Below the pieces are notes generated by a model. The model was not told the DNA's origin. It searched no databases and saw only the letters and a program-made list of their open reading frames with translations. Below, in pieces: positions 1-9,261 of a DNA stretch of 64,000 nucleotides. The stretch is from Craterilacuibacter sp. RT1T (lineage in GTDB: Bacteria; Pseudomonadota; Gammaproteobacteria; Burkholderiales; Chromobacteriaceae), in NCBI RefSeq assembly GCF_023502145.1, contig NZ_JAMFLI010000001.1, forward strand, positions 310,001 to 374,000, read 5' to 3'. Each line of letters starts with the position of its first letter. The stretch's first letter is position 1. The translations under genes and the position numbers were made by a program.

Positions 1-1415
1 CGATGATGTACAAGAAAATCGCCAAGCATCCGGGCTCGCGCGCGCTGTACGCCGAGCGTCTGGTGGGCGAGGGCGTGATGAGCGCCGAAGAAGGGCAGGC
101 GCTGATTCAGGCTTACCGCGATGCGCTGGACAAGGGCGAGCATGTCGAGCAGACCGTGCTGACCAACTATCGCCGCGAGTTTGCCGTCGACTGGACCCCG
201 TTTATGGGGACGGACTGGGCGCACCCGACCGATACCTCTTTGCCGCTGGCCGATATCCAGCGCCTGACCGACAAGTTCACTCAGGTGCCGGAAGGCTTCA
301 AGCTGCACAATACGGTGGATCGCGTGGTCAAGGGTCGTCTGGCCATGGCCGCCGGCGAGCAGCCGGTAGACTGGGGCATGGCCGAAACGCTGGCTTACGC
401 AAGCCTGGTTGAGTCCGGCTATGGCGTGCGTATCTCGGGTGAAGACTCGGGCCGCGGCACCTTCAGCCACCGCCATGCGGTCTTCCATGACCAGAACCGC
501 GAGAAGTGGGACGACGGCAGCTATGTGCCGCTGCGCCATATGTCGGAAAACCAGGGCGACTTCCTGGTCATCGACTCCATCCTCAACGAAGAAGCGGTGC
601 TGGCCTACGAGTATGGCTATGCCTGCAACAGCCCGGATCAGCTGGTGATTTGGGAAGCGCAGTTCGGCGACTTTGCCAACGGTGCCCAGGTTGCCATCGA
701 CCAGTTTATCGCCTCGGGTGAAACCAAGTGGGGCCGCCTGTGCGGTCTGACCACCATCTTGCCGCATGGCTACGATGGTCAGGGCCCGGAGCACTCGTCG
801 GCCCGTCTGGAACGCTGGTTGCAGCTGTGCGCCGAGCACAATATGCAAATCGTGATGCCGTCCGAAGCCAGCCAGATGTTCCATGTGCTGCGCCGCCAGA
901 TGCTGCGCCCGTTCCGTAAACCGCTGGTGATTTTCCTGTCCAAGCGCCTGTTGCGCTTCAAGGATTCGATGAGTGCGATCGAGGATTGCAGCAACGGGAC
1001 TTTCCGTGCCGTGATTGGCGACCACGCAATGGCCGACCCGAAAAAGGTCAAGCGCGTGCTGCTGTGTGCCGGTCAGGTGTATTACGACCTGGTCGCTGGC
1101 CGCAAAGAGCGCGAACTGGAACAGGATGTAGCCATCGTGCGCATCGAGCAGCTTTATCCCTTCCCGACCGAACAGGTGGCCGCTGAACTGGCGCGCTTCC
1201 CTAAGGCCAACGAAGTGGTGTGGGTACAGGAAGAGCCGAAGAATCAGGGGGCCTGGTACCAGCTGCGTCACCGCCTGGAGGCGCTGATGGGGGCCAAGCA
1301 GACATTGTCTTATGCGGCCCGTCCTTCGTCGGCCTCGCCGGCGGTCGGTTATATGAGCAAACACGTGGCCCAACTGAAGGCTTTTGTTGAAGAAGCCCTG
1401 TCGTTCGGCAAATAA
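1..1415 (+). CDS. sucA: 2-oxoglutarate dehydrogenase E1 subunit (C-terminal half, cut by window edge)
   Basis: Thiamine-diphosphate-dependent E1 component of the 2-oxoglutarate dehydrogenase complex; it decarboxylates 2-oxoglutarate in the cytoplasm and passes the succinyl group to the E2 lipoyl arm. The open frame enters from the left edge and carries about 470 residues, roughly the C-terminal half of the usual 940. Seen: the pyrimidine-binding region with [19 protein letters not shown] (about residues 146-164 of the fragment), [32 protein letters not shown], and the C-terminal [13 protein letters not shown] and [10 protein letters not shown] blocks, all typical of SucA. The methionines at base 3 are internal, not the true start. 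sucB follows 59 bases downstream, in the standard order. Confidence 0.97.
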   Translation, partial: MMYKKIAKHPGSRALYAERLVGEGVMSAEEGQALIQAYRDALDKGEHVEQTVLTNYRREFAVDWTPFMGTDWAHPTDTSLPLADIQRLTDKFTQVPEGFKLHNTVDRVVKGRLAMAAGEQPVDWGMAETLAYASLVESGYGVRISGEDSGRGTFSHRHAVFHDQNREKWDDGSYVPLRHMSENQGDFLVIDSILNEEAVLAYEYGYACNSPDQLVIWEAQFGDFANGAQVAIDQFIASGETKWGRLCGLTTILPHGYDGQGPEHSSARLERWLQLCAEHNMQIVMPSEASQMFHVLRRQMLRPFRKPLVIFLSKRLLRFKDSMSAIEDCSNGTFRAVIGDHAMADPKKVKRVLLCAGQVYYDLVAGRKERELEQDVAIVRIEQLYPFPTEQVAAELARFPKANEVVWVQEEPKNQGAWYQLRHRLEALMGAKQTLSYAARPSSASPAVGYMSKHVAQLKAFVEEALSFGK

Positions 1416-1474
1416 GATCACAGCTGAAGTGTGAGTTCCGGGGCCGCAACAAGCGGCTCCCAACGGAGAAGAAT

Positions 1475-2707
1475 ATGATTATCGAAGTCAAAGTTCCGCA
1501 ACTGCCCGAGTCTGTTTCCGAAGCCACGCTGATGAGCTGGCACAAAAAGGTCGGCGAAGCCGTCGCTCGCGACGAAAACCTGATCGATCTGGAAACCGAC
1601 AAAGTCGTGCTGGAACTGCCGGCACCGCTGGCAGGTGTGATCGTTGAAATCATTGAAGCCGATGGCGCGACCGTCGTGTCCGGCCAGCTGATTGCCCGTA
1701 TCGACACCGCCGCCAAGGCGGGTGAAGTGGCACCCGCTGCCGCGCCGGAAGTGGCCGCGGTTGCCGCTGCGCCTGCCGCCGCCATGCCGTCGGCTGCCAA
1801 ACTGGCTGCCGAGAGCGGCGTGAACCTGGCGAATGTGGCCGGCTCCGGCCGTGATGGCCGCATCCTGAAAGAAGATGTACAGGTTGCCGCGGCCAAGCCG
1901 CTGGCGCCGGTACAGGCAGGCCCAGTCCTGGCTGCGCCTTCCAGCGTAAGTGGTGCGGCGCTGGCCAGCACCCCATCGGCGGTGAACGCCGGTGCCCTGC
2001 TGTCCGACCGTCCTGAGCAGCGCGTGCCGATGAGCCGCCTGCGCCAGCGCGTCGCCGAGCGCCTGCTGCAAAGCCAGGCACAAAACGCCATCCTCACCAC
2101 CTTCAATGAAGTGAATATGAAGCCGGTGATGGATCTGCGCGCCAAGTACAAGGACAAGTTCGAGAAGGAACACGGCGTCAAGCTGGGTTTCATGTCCTTC
2201 TTCGTCAAGGCGGCGGTGGCGGCACTGAAGAAATTCCCGGTGGTGAACGCCTCGGTTGACGGCAACGACATCCTCTATCACGGCTACTTCGATATCGGTA
2301 TTGCCGTAGGCAGCCCGCGCGGTCTGGTGGTGCCTATCCTGCGCAACGCCGACCAGATGTCGATCGCCGAAATCGAAAAACAGATTGCCGAGTTTGCGGT
2401 GAAGGCACGCGACGGCAAGCTGTCGATGGAAGACCTGACCGGTGGCACTTTCTCCATCACCAACGGAGGCACCTTCGGTTCGATGATGTCCACTCCTATC
2501 ATCAACCCGCCACAGTCGGCCATTTTGGGCATGCATGCAACCAAAGATCGCGCAGTTGTTGAGAATGGTCAGATCGTCGCGCGCCCGATGATGTATCTTG
2601 CGCTCTCTTACGACCACCGTATCATTGATGGTCGCGAGGCGGTGCTGACGCTGGTGACGATCAAGGATCTGCTAGAAGACCCGGCCCGCCTCATTCTTGA
2701 TTTGTAA
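1475..2707 (+). CDS. sucB: Dihydrolipoyllysine succinyltransferase (E2 of 2-oxoglutarate dehydrogenase)
   Basis: Core E2 enzyme that moves the succinyl group from E1 to CoA. The 410-residue protein has one lipoyl domain at about residues 1-77 with the lipoylated lysine K43 in [11 protein letters not shown], an Ala/Pro-rich linker, a peripheral subunit-binding domain (about 103-137, ending [12 protein letters not shown]), a second flexible linker, and the catalytic domain with the [14 protein letters not shown] active-site histidine motif near the C-terminus. The start ATG follows an AACGGAGAAGA ribosome site. It lies between sucA and a small membrane gene and is presumably co-transcribed with both. 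Confidence 0.97.
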   Translation: MIIEVKVPQLPESVSEATLMSWHKKVGEAVARDENLIDLETDKVVLELPAPLAGVIVEIIEADGATVVSGQLIARIDTAAKAGEVAPAAAPEVAAVAAAPAAAMPSAAKLAAESGVNLANVAGSGRDGRILKEDVQVAAAKPLAPVQAGPVLAAPSSVSGAALASTPSAVNAGALLSDRPEQRVPMSRLRQRVAERLLQSQAQNAILTTFNEVNMKPVMDLRAKYKDKFEKEHGVKLGFMSFFVKAAVAALKKFPVVNASVDGNDILYHGYFDIGIAVGSPRGLVVPILRNADQMSIAEIEKQIAEFAVKARDGKLSMEDLTGGTFSITNGGTFGSMMSTPIINPPQSAILGMHATKDRAVVENGQIVARPMMYLALSYDHRIIDGREAVLTLVTIKDLLEDPARLILDL

Positions 2708-2779
2708 TCCGGCCTGCCGGCTGGGGGTGCCCGTGAGGGGCGCCGCCAGCGGCATGCCACAAGACATGAACGGAGCTTT

Positions 2780-2965
2780 ATGAATATCCCCGACTGGTTC
2801 TACGGCATTGCTTCCATCCTCGCCGCTTTTGCACTGGCTTTTTTGATGATCAAGAAGCGCAAAATGGGGGTGAAGGAAGACTGGTTCTCGACCTTCGGTA
2901 AATCCATCCTGATTCTGTTCATGATTGCATTCGGAATTTTGCTGCTTGCTGTCAGCAAGAGCTGA
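2780..2965 (+). CDS. Small membrane protein between sucB and lpdA
   Basis: A 61-residue protein of unknown function. Two hydrophobic segments (about residues 7-24 and 41-58) flank a basic, charged loop (KKRKMGVKEDW), so a two-pass inner-membrane hairpin is likely. AACGGAGC sits a few bases before the ATG. It has the same orientation and close spacing as the OGDH genes (72 bases after sucB, 51 before lpdA), suggesting co-transcription. I recognise no family. A role in anchoring or modulating the dehydrogenase complex is only a guess from position. Confidence 0.75.
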   Translation: MNIPDWFYGIASILAAFALAFLMIKKRKMGVKEDWFSTFGKSILILFMIAFGILLLAVSKS

Positions 2966-3016
2966 GCTAGCGCCTGTGCACTGCGGGCAAGGCGCGGCCT
3001 ATCAAGGGAATACACC

Positions 3017-4447
3017 ATGAGCCAACAATTCGACGTCGTCGTGATCGGCGCCGGCCCCGGCGGTTATGTTGCCGCTATTCGTGCCGCCCAACTGGGCTTT
3101 AATACGGCCTGTATCGATGCCTTTGTCGGCAAAAGCGGCAAGCCGTCGCTGGGCGGTACCTGCCTGAACGTCGGTTGCATTCCGTCCAAGGCGCTGTTGC
3201 AGTCGAGCGAAAACTTCCACGCCATCGCCCACGACTTTGCCGAACACGGCATCAGCGTGGAGGGCGCCAAGTTTGACGCGGCCAAGATGATTGCGCGCAA
3301 GGACGGCATCGTTGACAAGCTCACCGCCGGTATCGGCTTTTTGTTCAAAAAGAACAAGGTGACCAGTCTGCATGGCCTGGGCTCGCTCAAGGGCCGCAGC
3401 GGCGAGAAGTGGCAGCTGGAAGTGAAAAACGGCGACACGGTCGACACCATTGAAGCGACGCATGTAATTGTTGCCACCGGCTCCAGCGTGCGCCAGTTGC
3501 CGGGTGTCACCATCGACAACGTCACCGTGCTGGACAACGAAGGCGCGCTGAATGTGGACGCCGTGCCTGCCCGTCTGGGCGTGATCGGTGCCGGTGTGAT
3601 CGGTCTGGAAATGGGCTCGGTATGGAAGCGCGTCGGTGCCGACGTCACCATCCTCGAAGCCATGCCGACCTTCCTTGCCGCCGCCGACCAGCAAATTGCC
3701 AAGGAAGCCTTCAAGACGCTGACCAAGAACACCGGGCTGGATATCAAGCTGGGCGTGAAGATCGGCGAGATCAAGAATCTGGGCGACAAGGTCAGCGTGG
3801 CCTATGAAGTCGGCGGCGAAGCGACGGTAGCCGAATTCGACAAGCTGATCGTCTCCATCGGCCGCGTGCCCAATACCAGCGGCCTGGGGGCCGACGCGGT
3901 CGGCCTGCAGCTGGACGAGCGCGGCTTTGTGGTGGTGGATGATCACTGCCACACCAACCTGCCGAATGTGTGGGCGATTGGCGACGTGGTGCGCGGCCCG
4001 ATGCTGGCGCACAAGGCGTCGGAAGAGGGCGTGGCCGTGGCCGAGCGCATCGCCGGCCAGAAGCCGCATGTCGACTTTAACGTGATTCCGTGGGTGATTT
4101 ACACCAGTCCGGAAATCGCTTGGGTCGGCAAGACCGAAGAGCAGCTCAAGGCCGCAGGCATCGAGTACAAGAAGGGCTCTTCCGGCTTTGCCGCCAACGG
4201 TCGCGCGCTGGGTCTGGGTCAGGCGCAAGGCACGGTGAAGATCCTGGCCTGTGCCAAGACCGACCGCATCCTTGGTCTGCATATGATCGGGCCTATGGTG
4301 TCCGAGCTGGTGACCGAAGGTGTGGTGTCCATGGAATTCAAGGCGGCCAGCGAAGATTTGGCGCGCATTATCCATGCCCATCCGTCCTTGTCCGAAGTGG
4401 TGCACGAAGCGGCGCTGGCTGTGGATAAGCGCGCACTGCACGGTTGA
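3017..4447 (+). CDS. lpdA: Dihydrolipoamide dehydrogenase (E3)
   Basis: FAD flavoprotein that reoxidises the dihydrolipoyl arm of E2 with NAD+. It has 476 residues, the usual length. Visible: N-terminal FAD dinucleotide fold [20 protein letters not shown], the redox disulfide [16 protein letters not shown] (C-x4-C), the NAD fold [16 protein letters not shown], the second FAD motif [17 protein letters not shown], and the dimer-interface [15 protein letters not shown] with the catalytic His-Glu dyad. It is the last OGDH component in the operon sucA-sucB-(orf61)-lpdA. Confidence 0.97.
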   Translation: MSQQFDVVVIGAGPGGYVAAIRAAQLGFNTACIDAFVGKSGKPSLGGTCLNVGCIPSKALLQSSENFHAIAHDFAEHGISVEGAKFDAAKMIARKDGIVDKLTAGIGFLFKKNKVTSLHGLGSLKGRSGEKWQLEVKNGDTVDTIEATHVIVATGSSVRQLPGVTIDNVTVLDNEGALNVDAVPARLGVIGAGVIGLEMGSVWKRVGADVTILEAMPTFLAAADQQIAKEAFKTLTKNTGLDIKLGVKIGEIKNLGDKVSVAYEVGGEATVAEFDKLIVSIGRVPNTSGLGADAVGLQLDERGFVVVDDHCHTNLPNVWAIGDVVRGPMLAHKASEEGVAVAERIAGQKPHVDFNVIPWVIYTSPEIAWVGKTEEQLKAAGIEYKKGSSGFAANGRALGLGQAQGTVKILACAKTDRILGLHMIGPMVSELVTEGVVSMEFKAASEDLARIIHAHPSLSEVVHEAALAVDKRALHG

Positions 4448-4493
4448 TTGAATCCGGCCAGCCTTGCCGGGCTGGCGCTTATGAAAGTGCCTG

Positions 4494-4757
4494 ATGGAGT
4501 TGATTGCCAACGCAGTCATGCTGGGTGTGCTGATGCTGGTGGCCGCCTTGATGTGGCTAGTGAAAATCGGCTTTGATGAGGCCGGCGTATTCGACCGGAT
4601 TCGGGGGATCAAGCTGTTTTTGGCTGGTGCGACCTTCCCCGTTTCGGTCTATGTCATGTCGGGTGCCGCCAGGCGGCGCCTGAAATGGCCTGTGTTGCTG
4701 GCGTGTGTGGGTGGTCTGCTGTTGATTGCCATCCGTGTACGTTACGCCGCGCCCTGA
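4494..4757 (+). CDS. Small membrane protein between lpdA and sucC
   Basis: An 87-residue protein, unrecognised. It is strongly hydrophobic with about three membrane segments (residues 5-25, 39-57, 66-82) and Arg-rich connecting loops (AARRRLK and the C-terminal IRVRYAAP). It sits 46 bases after lpdA and 100 before sucC, in the same orientation. Together with the 61-residue gene upstream, it means membrane microproteins interrupt the TCA cluster twice. No motif suggests a function. Confidence 0.7.
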   Translation: MELIANAVMLGVLMLVAALMWLVKIGFDEAGVFDRIRGIKLFLAGATFPVSVYVMSGAARRRLKWPVLLACVGGLLLIAIRVRYAAP

Positions 4758-4804
4758 TTTCCCGTAGCGAAGCCCAGGCTCTAAGGCGCAAGCTTTAGGG
4801 CAAA

Positions 4805-4837
4805 AAATCAGGATGGCTCATGAAGGCCATCCGATTT
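4805..4837 (+). promoter_or_regulatory. Stable hairpin in the sucC leader
   Basis: An imperfect inverted repeat: AAATC, one bulged A, GGATGGC, an 8-base loop, then GCCATCC GATTT, giving a 12-bp stem with one bulge. It ends 20 bases before the sucC ATG, just ahead of the AAAAGGAAA ribosome site. No T-run follows, so it is not a normal terminator. A second short stem with a GCAA loop lies about 20-30 bases upstream. It could be an mRNA processing or stability element separating sucCD from the OGDH genes (inference). Confidence 0.5.
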
Positions 4838-4857
4838 CCAATAAAAGGAAACCATAA

Positions 4858-6027
4858 ATGAACCTGCACGAATACCAAGCGAAAGAGCTGCTGGCCCGTT
4901 ACGGCCTGCCGGTACAAAAAGGCATTCTGGCCGCTACGGCTGAAGAAGCTGCCGCCGCCTACGATGCGCTCGGCGGCAAGTTTGCCGTGGTGAAGGCCCA
5001 GGTGCATGCCGGTGGTCGTGGCAAGGCAGGTGGCGTGAAAGTGGTGAAGAGCCGCGAAGAAGCCGCTGCCGAAGCCGCGCGCCTGATCGGCTCCAATCTG
5101 GTGACCTATCAGACCGACGCTGCCGGCCAGCCAGTGCATTCGGTACTGGTATGCGAAGACATGTACCCGGTTGAACGCGAACTGTATCTGGGCGCCGTGG
5201 TTGACCGTGGCAGCCAGCGCGTGGTGTTTATGGTCTCCACCGAAGGCGGTGTCGAGATTGAAAAAGTCGCCGAAGAAACCCCGGAAAAAATCATCAAGGT
5301 CGAAGTCGATCCGCTGGTTGGCATGCAGCCATTCCAGGCGCGCGATTGCGCCTTTGCACTGGGCCTGAAGGGCGCGCAAATTGCAGCATTCAGCAAGCTG
5401 ATGCTGGGCGCGTACGACGCGTTTATGGAAAACGACTTTGCCCTGTTCGAAGTGAACCCGCTGGCGCTGCGCGAAAACGGCGAACTGGCTTGTGTGGACG
5501 GCAAGATCAACCTTGACTCCAACGCGCTGTACCGTCACCCGGAACTTTTGGCCATGCGCGACAAGAGCCAGGAGAACGAGCGTGAAGTGAAGGCCTCCGA
5601 ATTCGATCTGAACTACGTGGCACTGGAAGGCAATATCGGCTGCATGGTGAACGGTGCCGGCCTGGCGATGGCCACCATGGACATCATCAAGCTCAAGGGT
5701 GGCCAGCCAGCCAACTTCCTCGATGTGGGTGGTGGCGCAACCAAGGAGCGCGTGGTTGAGGCGTTCAAGCTGATTCTGGCCGACAGCTCGGTCAAGGGCG
5801 TGCTGATCAACATCTTCGGCGGCATCGTGCGTTGCGACATGATCGCCGAAGCCATTATCGCGGCCGTGAAGGAAGTGAATGTCACGGTACCGGTGGTGGT
5901 GCGTCTGGAAGGCAATAATGCCGAACTGGGTGCCAAGATCCTGGAAGAGTCCGGTCTCAAGCTGACTTCGGCCCAAGGCCTGAACGACGCGGCCGAGAAG
6001 ATTGTTGCCGCCGTAGCTGCCCTGTAA
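4858..6027 (+). CDS. sucC: Succinyl-CoA synthetase beta subunit
   Basis: Nucleotide-binding subunit of ADP/GDP-forming succinyl-CoA ligase (TCA cycle, cytoplasm). It has 389 residues, typical length. The N-terminal ATP-grasp domain begins [16 protein letters not shown] and includes [18 protein letters not shown]. The C-terminal CoA-ligase domain has NFLDVGGGA and [13 protein letters not shown]. The ribosome site AAAGGAAA precedes the ATG. It is 27 bases upstream of sucD, with which it forms the heterotetramer. Confidence 0.98.
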   Translation: MNLHEYQAKELLARYGLPVQKGILAATAEEAAAAYDALGGKFAVVKAQVHAGGRGKAGGVKVVKSREEAAAEAARLIGSNLVTYQTDAAGQPVHSVLVCEDMYPVERELYLGAVVDRGSQRVVFMVSTEGGVEIEKVAEETPEKIIKVEVDPLVGMQPFQARDCAFALGLKGAQIAAFSKLMLGAYDAFMENDFALFEVNPLALRENGELACVDGKINLDSNALYRHPELLAMRDKSQENEREVKASEFDLNYVALEGNIGCMVNGAGLAMATMDIIKLKGGQPANFLDVGGGATKERVVEAFKLILADSSVKGVLINIFGGIVRCDMIAEAIIAAVKEVNVTVPVVVRLEGNNAELGAKILEESGLKLTSAQGLNDAAEKIVAAVAAL

Positions 6028-6054
6028 TCACCTGCACCGAACAAGGATATCAAG

Positions 6055-6939
6055 ATGAGCGTTCTCGTAAATAAAGACACGAAGGTGCTGGTGCAGGGCT
6101 TTACCGGCAAAAACGGCACTTTCCACGCCGAGCAGGCGCTGAAGGTCGGCACCAAGGTGGTGGGCGGCGTGACCCCGGGCAAGGGCGGTTCCGAGCATCT
6201 GGGCCTGCCGGTGTTCAACACCATGAAGGATGCAGTACGTGAAACCCAGGCGGATGCTTCGGTAATCTATGTACCTGCAGCTTTTGCCAAGGATTCCATC
6301 CTTGAAGCCGTCGCTTCCGGCGTGAAGCTGATTGTCTGCATCACCGAAGGCGTGCCGACACTGGACATGCTGTATGTGAAAAAAGCCGTGGACGAAGCCG
6401 GCGTACGCCTGATCGGCCCGAACTGCCCAGGCATCATCACCCCGGGCGAGTGCAAGATCGGTATTATGCCGTGGCACATCCACAACCCGGGCCGTATCGG
6501 CATCGTCAGCCGCTCCGGCACGCTGACCTATGAGGCCGTGGCGCAGACCACCGCGCTGGGCCTCGGTCAGTCGACCTGTATCGGTATCGGCGGTGACCCT
6601 ATCCCGGGCCTGTCGCATATCGATGCGCTCAAACTGTTCCAGGATGATCCGGATACCGACGCGATCGTAATGATCGGTGAAATCGGTGGTTCGGCCGAAG
6701 AAGAAGCGGCTGAATTTGCCAAGTCCTATGTGACCAAGCCGGTGGTGGGCTACATCGCCGGCGTCACCGCGCCGAAGGGCAAGCGCATGGGTCACGCCGG
6801 TGCCATCATTTCCGGCGGCAAGGGTACGGCCGAAGAGAAATTCAAGGCTTTCGAGAAAGCCGGCATCGCCTACACCCGTAGCCCGGCCGAGATCGGCAAG
6901 ACCATGTACGAGCTGCTCAAAAGCAAGAACATGATCTGA
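6055..6939 (+). CDS. sucD: Succinyl-CoA synthetase alpha subunit
   Basis: CoA-binding subunit carrying the phosphohistidine intermediate. 294 residues. Seen: the CoA-binding Rossmann segment [18 protein letters not shown], the [10 protein letters not shown] block, [11 protein letters not shown], and [16 protein letters not shown] containing the active-site histidine. AACAAGGATATCAAG precedes the ATG. It is the last gene of the TCA cluster and is followed 21 bases later by a clear terminator. Confidence 0.98.
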   Translation: MSVLVNKDTKVLVQGFTGKNGTFHAEQALKVGTKVVGGVTPGKGGSEHLGLPVFNTMKDAVRETQADASVIYVPAAFAKDSILEAVASGVKLIVCITEGVPTLDMLYVKKAVDEAGVRLIGPNCPGIITPGECKIGIMPWHIHNPGRIGIVSRSGTLTYEAVAQTTALGLGQSTCIGIGGDPIPGLSHIDALKLFQDDPDTDAIVMIGEIGGSAEEEAAEFAKSYVTKPVVGYIAGVTAPKGKRMGHAGAIISGGKGTAEEKFKAFEKAGIAYTRSPAEIGKTMYELLKSKNMI

Positions 6940-6960
6940 TCTATCGTCCAGTCAAAAGCA

Positions 6961-6994
6961 AAAGCCGTCCGGGTAAACCGGGCGGCTTTTTTAT
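6961..6994 (+). terminator. Terminator after sucD
   Basis: AAAGCCGTCCGG, a short loop, then CCGGGCGGCTTT followed by T residues: a GC-rich stem of 11-12 bp with a U-run. It overlaps the last bases of the convergent gene ending at 6991. Confidence 0.88.
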
Positions 6995-8070
6995 GTTCCG
7001 AGTTGTTGCCCCACGCGCAAAGCCACCTCGCGTGCCAGTGACGGCGAGGTGGTCCATTTTCCGCCGAATATAGACAGCAGCCGGCCCTGTGCAATCAGCG
7101 CGTGTTCACGCTGTGCGCGGTTGGGGTCGTGTGCGCTTTTCAGTAGCGGCCTGATGCCGGCATAACGTGCGCAAATCTCGTTTTCGTTTGCCGGCCCAAA
7201 GTAGTGCTGGTAAAGCCTGAGCAGGTAGCTGGCTTCGGCAGCGCTGCACTCGACCGGCGCATCGGGTGCTTGCCGCTGTTCGGTGGTGCCGATCAGGGTC
7301 TGTCCTTGCCACGGCAGGACAAATACCACCCGCCGCTCGTCCGGTACTTCCAGCAGATAGCCTTGCGACAAGGGGCGCGCGAGCACGATATGGCTGCCGC
7401 GTACCGTGTCCAGCGCCAGTGGGCAGGCTATCTTGCTCTGGCTTAGCAAGCGTTCGGCCCACGGGCCGCAGGCATTGACGATGGCGTCAAACTGCAGCTG
7501 CTGCCCGCCAAGCTGCAGGCTGCCATCGCAGCTGACCCGGCTGACGCTTGCATGTTCTTGCAGGCTGACCCCCGCCGCCCGCGCTTGTTCTGCGGCCCAT
7601 AAGCCCAGCTTGGCATCATCCATCTGCGCATCGTAGTAACGGTAGGCCCCCAGCAGTTGCTGCGGGCAAAGTCGGTCACCGTTTTGCAATAGGACCGAGG
7701 GGGGCAAAAATGCATGGCGGGGCAGGGCAGAGTGCCCGGCCAGCCGGTCATATAGCCACAAGCCGGTTTTTAGCTGCCAGCGCGCGCGGCGGGCATGGCG
7801 ATAGAGCGGCAGGCAGATAGCCAGCGGACTGGCCAGTTTGCTGTCTTGTGTCAGCCACCAGTCACGATCGGCCAGTGCACGGCGCACCAGTGAAATCTCG
7901 CCGTTTTCCAGATAACGCAGCCCGCCGTGCAGCAGCTTGGATGAAGCTTGGCTGGTGTGGGAAATCAGCGTGTCGCGTTCGAACAAGGTGACTTCGTGCC
8001 CCGCGCGCGCCAGCGCCCATGCGCTCATCACGCCATTGATGCCACCTCCTATCACTGCAATTGCCGGCAT
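6991..8070 (-). CDS. FAD-dependent glycerol-3-phosphate dehydrogenase-like oxidoreductase (short form)
   Basis: A DAO/GlpD-family flavoenzyme. The ATG at 8070 is chosen because CGGAGACCTGT precedes it and the FAD motif begins at once (AIAVIGGGINGVMSAWALA); the frame stays open upstream to 8148. Also seen: SQASSKLLHGGLRYLE, typical of GlpD, GTTE in the substrate region, and the C-terminal IFGGKWTTSPSLA (GGKxTT). At 359 residues it is much shorter than classical GlpD (about 500) and lacks the C-terminal helical domain. The substrate is probably glycerol-3-phosphate or a related alpha-hydroxy acid. It is divergent from the DUF3149 gene across an FNR-type box. Confidence 0.8.
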   Translation of the reverse strand: MPAIAVIGGGINGVMSAWALARAGHEVTLFERDTLISHTSQASSKLLHGGLRYLENGEISLVRRALADRDWWLTQDSKLASPLAICLPLYRHARRARWQLKTGLWLYDRLAGHSALPRHAFLPPSVLLQNGDRLCPQQLLGAYRYYDAQMDDAKLGLWAAEQARAAGVSLQEHASVSRVSCDGSLQLGGQQLQFDAIVNACGPWAERLLSQSKIACPLALDTVRGSHIVLARPLSQGYLLEVPDERRVVFVLPWQGQTLIGTTEQRQAPDAPVECSAAEASYLLRLYQHYFGPANENEICARYAGIRPLLKSAHDPNRAQREHALIAQGRLLSIFGGKWTTSPSLAREVALRVGQQLGT

Positions 8071-8134
8071 ACAGGTCTCCGTAGGCAATAAGGGATGCTT
8101 TTCTGGCGCGCCAGCGCAAGGGATTGGCCGGGGC

Positions 8135-8148
8135 TTGATCTTGATCAA
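8135..8148. promoter_or_regulatory. Perfect FNR-type box between the GlpD-like and DUF3149 genes
   Basis: TTGATCTTGATCAA matches the FNR/ANR consensus TTGAT-N4-ATCAA at all ten positions. For the rightward gene, TAATCT at 8171-8176 is a plausible -10. With a start near 8183 the box centre (8141.5) falls at about -41.5, the class II activator position. The box is 64 bases from the leftward ATG and 66 from the rightward one, so either or both could be controlled by oxygen. Confidence 0.75.
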
Positions 8149-8214
8149 GTTGGCATTTTGCGTGTCAACTTAATCTTAATGCATATTTTGTAAGCGAGCC
8201 GGGAGGAAAGTCAG

Positions 8215-8346
8215 ATGGAACTGTGGACGCTGTTATTGTCGGATAATGTGGGTCGGGCGAGCCTGGCTGTGATTGGTGCCACGACGGTGATTGTATGCGT
8301 GCTGATCGGGATCATGATCAAGCGTGCGCGTAGCGCCAAGGGCTAA
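8215..8346 (+). CDS. DUF3149 membrane microprotein
   Basis: A 43-residue protein beginning MELWTLLLSDNVG, with a single membrane helix (about residues 16-36) and a basic tail KRARSAKG. The opening and layout match the DUF3149 family of short membrane proteins common in Betaproteobacteria; the function is unknown. A strong ribosome site GGGAGGAAAG lies before the ATG. The upstream FNR-type box at -41.5 of the predicted promoter suggests induction when oxygen is low. Confidence 0.8.
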   Translation: MELWTLLLSDNVGRASLAVIGATTVIVCVLIGIMIKRARSAKG

Positions 8347-8383
8347 ACGGATACTGGACGCTGCGGCGTCCAGATGTTTTGGA

Positions 8384-8635
8384 TCAGGGCTGTTGCTGCC
8401 GCTTTTCGCTAAGGAAAGCCAACAGATAGATGGCGGCAGGAATGCCGGAGAACAGTAGGACAGCCTGCCCCGTTTCACCCTGTATTTGGCTGGCGATAAA
8501 GCCAAGATCCAGTGCCGCAAACAAAAAGGCCAGTAGCCAGTTGGCACGGCGCAAGGGTTTGCCGTGTAGTTGCCAGTACCAGATGGGCCAGCAGATATGG
8601 GCGGCAACCAGTATGCCCAGCAACGCAGCCATCAT
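8384..8635 (-). CDS. Small membrane protein, paralogue of 8730-8981
   Basis: An 83-residue protein of unknown function. GGAGGCTGGC ahead of ATGATG sets the start at 8635 (or 8632); the frame is open further upstream but without a ribosome site. It has about three hydrophobic segments and the motif HICWPIW near the N-terminus, then LDLGFIASQ and FSGIPAAIYLLA. Aligning it with the next upstream gene shows identical length and the same motifs in the same places (HICWPVW, LELGLMATQ, FAGIPATTYLLA), so the pair arose by tandem duplication. Confidence 0.75.
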   Translation of the reverse strand: MMAALLGILVAAHICWPIWYWQLHGKPLRRANWLLAFLFAALDLGFIASQIQGETGQAVLLFSGIPAAIYLLAFLSEKRQQQP

Positions 8636-8729
8636 GCCAGCCTCCATATCGATGATAAATGATAATAATTTTATATCAAATATGGCGAGTAATCGCAATT
8701 AATTATTAAGTTCGGCCGGCCTTACTGAA

Positions 8730-8981
8730 TCAAGACTCTGCTGAAAACATGTCCAGCGATGTTGCAAGCAGATAGGTGGTGGCGGGAATGCCGGCAAACA
8801 GATAAGTGCTGGCTACCGAGATGGAATGGTATTGCGTGGCCATCAAGCCTAGCTCCAGCGTGCCGATCGCCAGCGCCAGTACATAATCGCTTGCACATAA
8901 AGGGCGGCTGGCTAGCTGTTTACGCCAGACTGGCCAGCAGATATGTAGCGCAATCAGCAAACCAAGCACAATGGGCATCAT
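8730..8981 (-). CDS. Small membrane protein, paralogue of 8384-8635
   Basis: An 83-residue protein. The start is set at 8981 (ATGATG after AAGGTGACC). Three hydrophobic segments; HICWPVWRKQL near the N-terminus, LELGLMATQYHS in the middle, FAGIPATTYLLATSLD near the C-terminus. It is the upstream member of a tandem duplicated pair on the minus strand, 94 bases from its copy. I recognise no family and propose no function. The 280 bases upstream (8982-9261) hold only a hairpin terminator and no convincing gene. Confidence 0.72.
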   Translation of the reverse strand: MMPIVLGLLIALHICWPVWRKQLASRPLCASDYVLALAIGTLELGLMATQYHSISVASTYLFAGIPATTYLLATSLDMFSAES

Positions 8982-9222
8982 GGTCACCTTGTCGCACCGA
9001 CCCCCGTACAAGCTTGTGCCGGGTGGGATCGGATGGATTATGTGTATGTACTGCAAATGGTATGCCTAATGGCCGTCTATGTCCATGCGCTTGGCCGCAG
9101 GGCCGGGCAAGGCTAAAGCGTAGTGCGAGGCGAAGGCGCATCTTACGATGCGGGCAAACTTGCCGGGCGGCAATGGCGGGTGTTGTATTGCACTTAAAGT
9201 GCGGCTGATAGGGTCGAGCAGG

Positions 9223-9256
9223 AAAAGGCGGCGTACGGGATGTGCGCCGCCTTTTT
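9223..9256 (-). terminator. Bidirectional-looking terminator after the LEA-type lipoprotein gene
   Basis: AAAGGCGGCG, an 11-base loop, CGCCGCCTTT: a perfect 10-bp stem with T-runs on both strands (four T on the minus strand, five on the plus strand). It lies 6 bases beyond the minus-strand gene ending at 9262. Confidence 0.8.
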
Positions 9257-9261
9257 GTCCG

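Noticed and set aside
1201-2271. Minus-strand open frames opposite sucA and sucB
   Set aside because: Antisense to conserved enzymes, low-complexity composition, no start signals.
8982-9261. A possible gene in the gap upstream of the duplicated membrane pair
   Set aside because: Short open frames on both strands have no ribosome sites or protein-like composition; only a terminator is supported.
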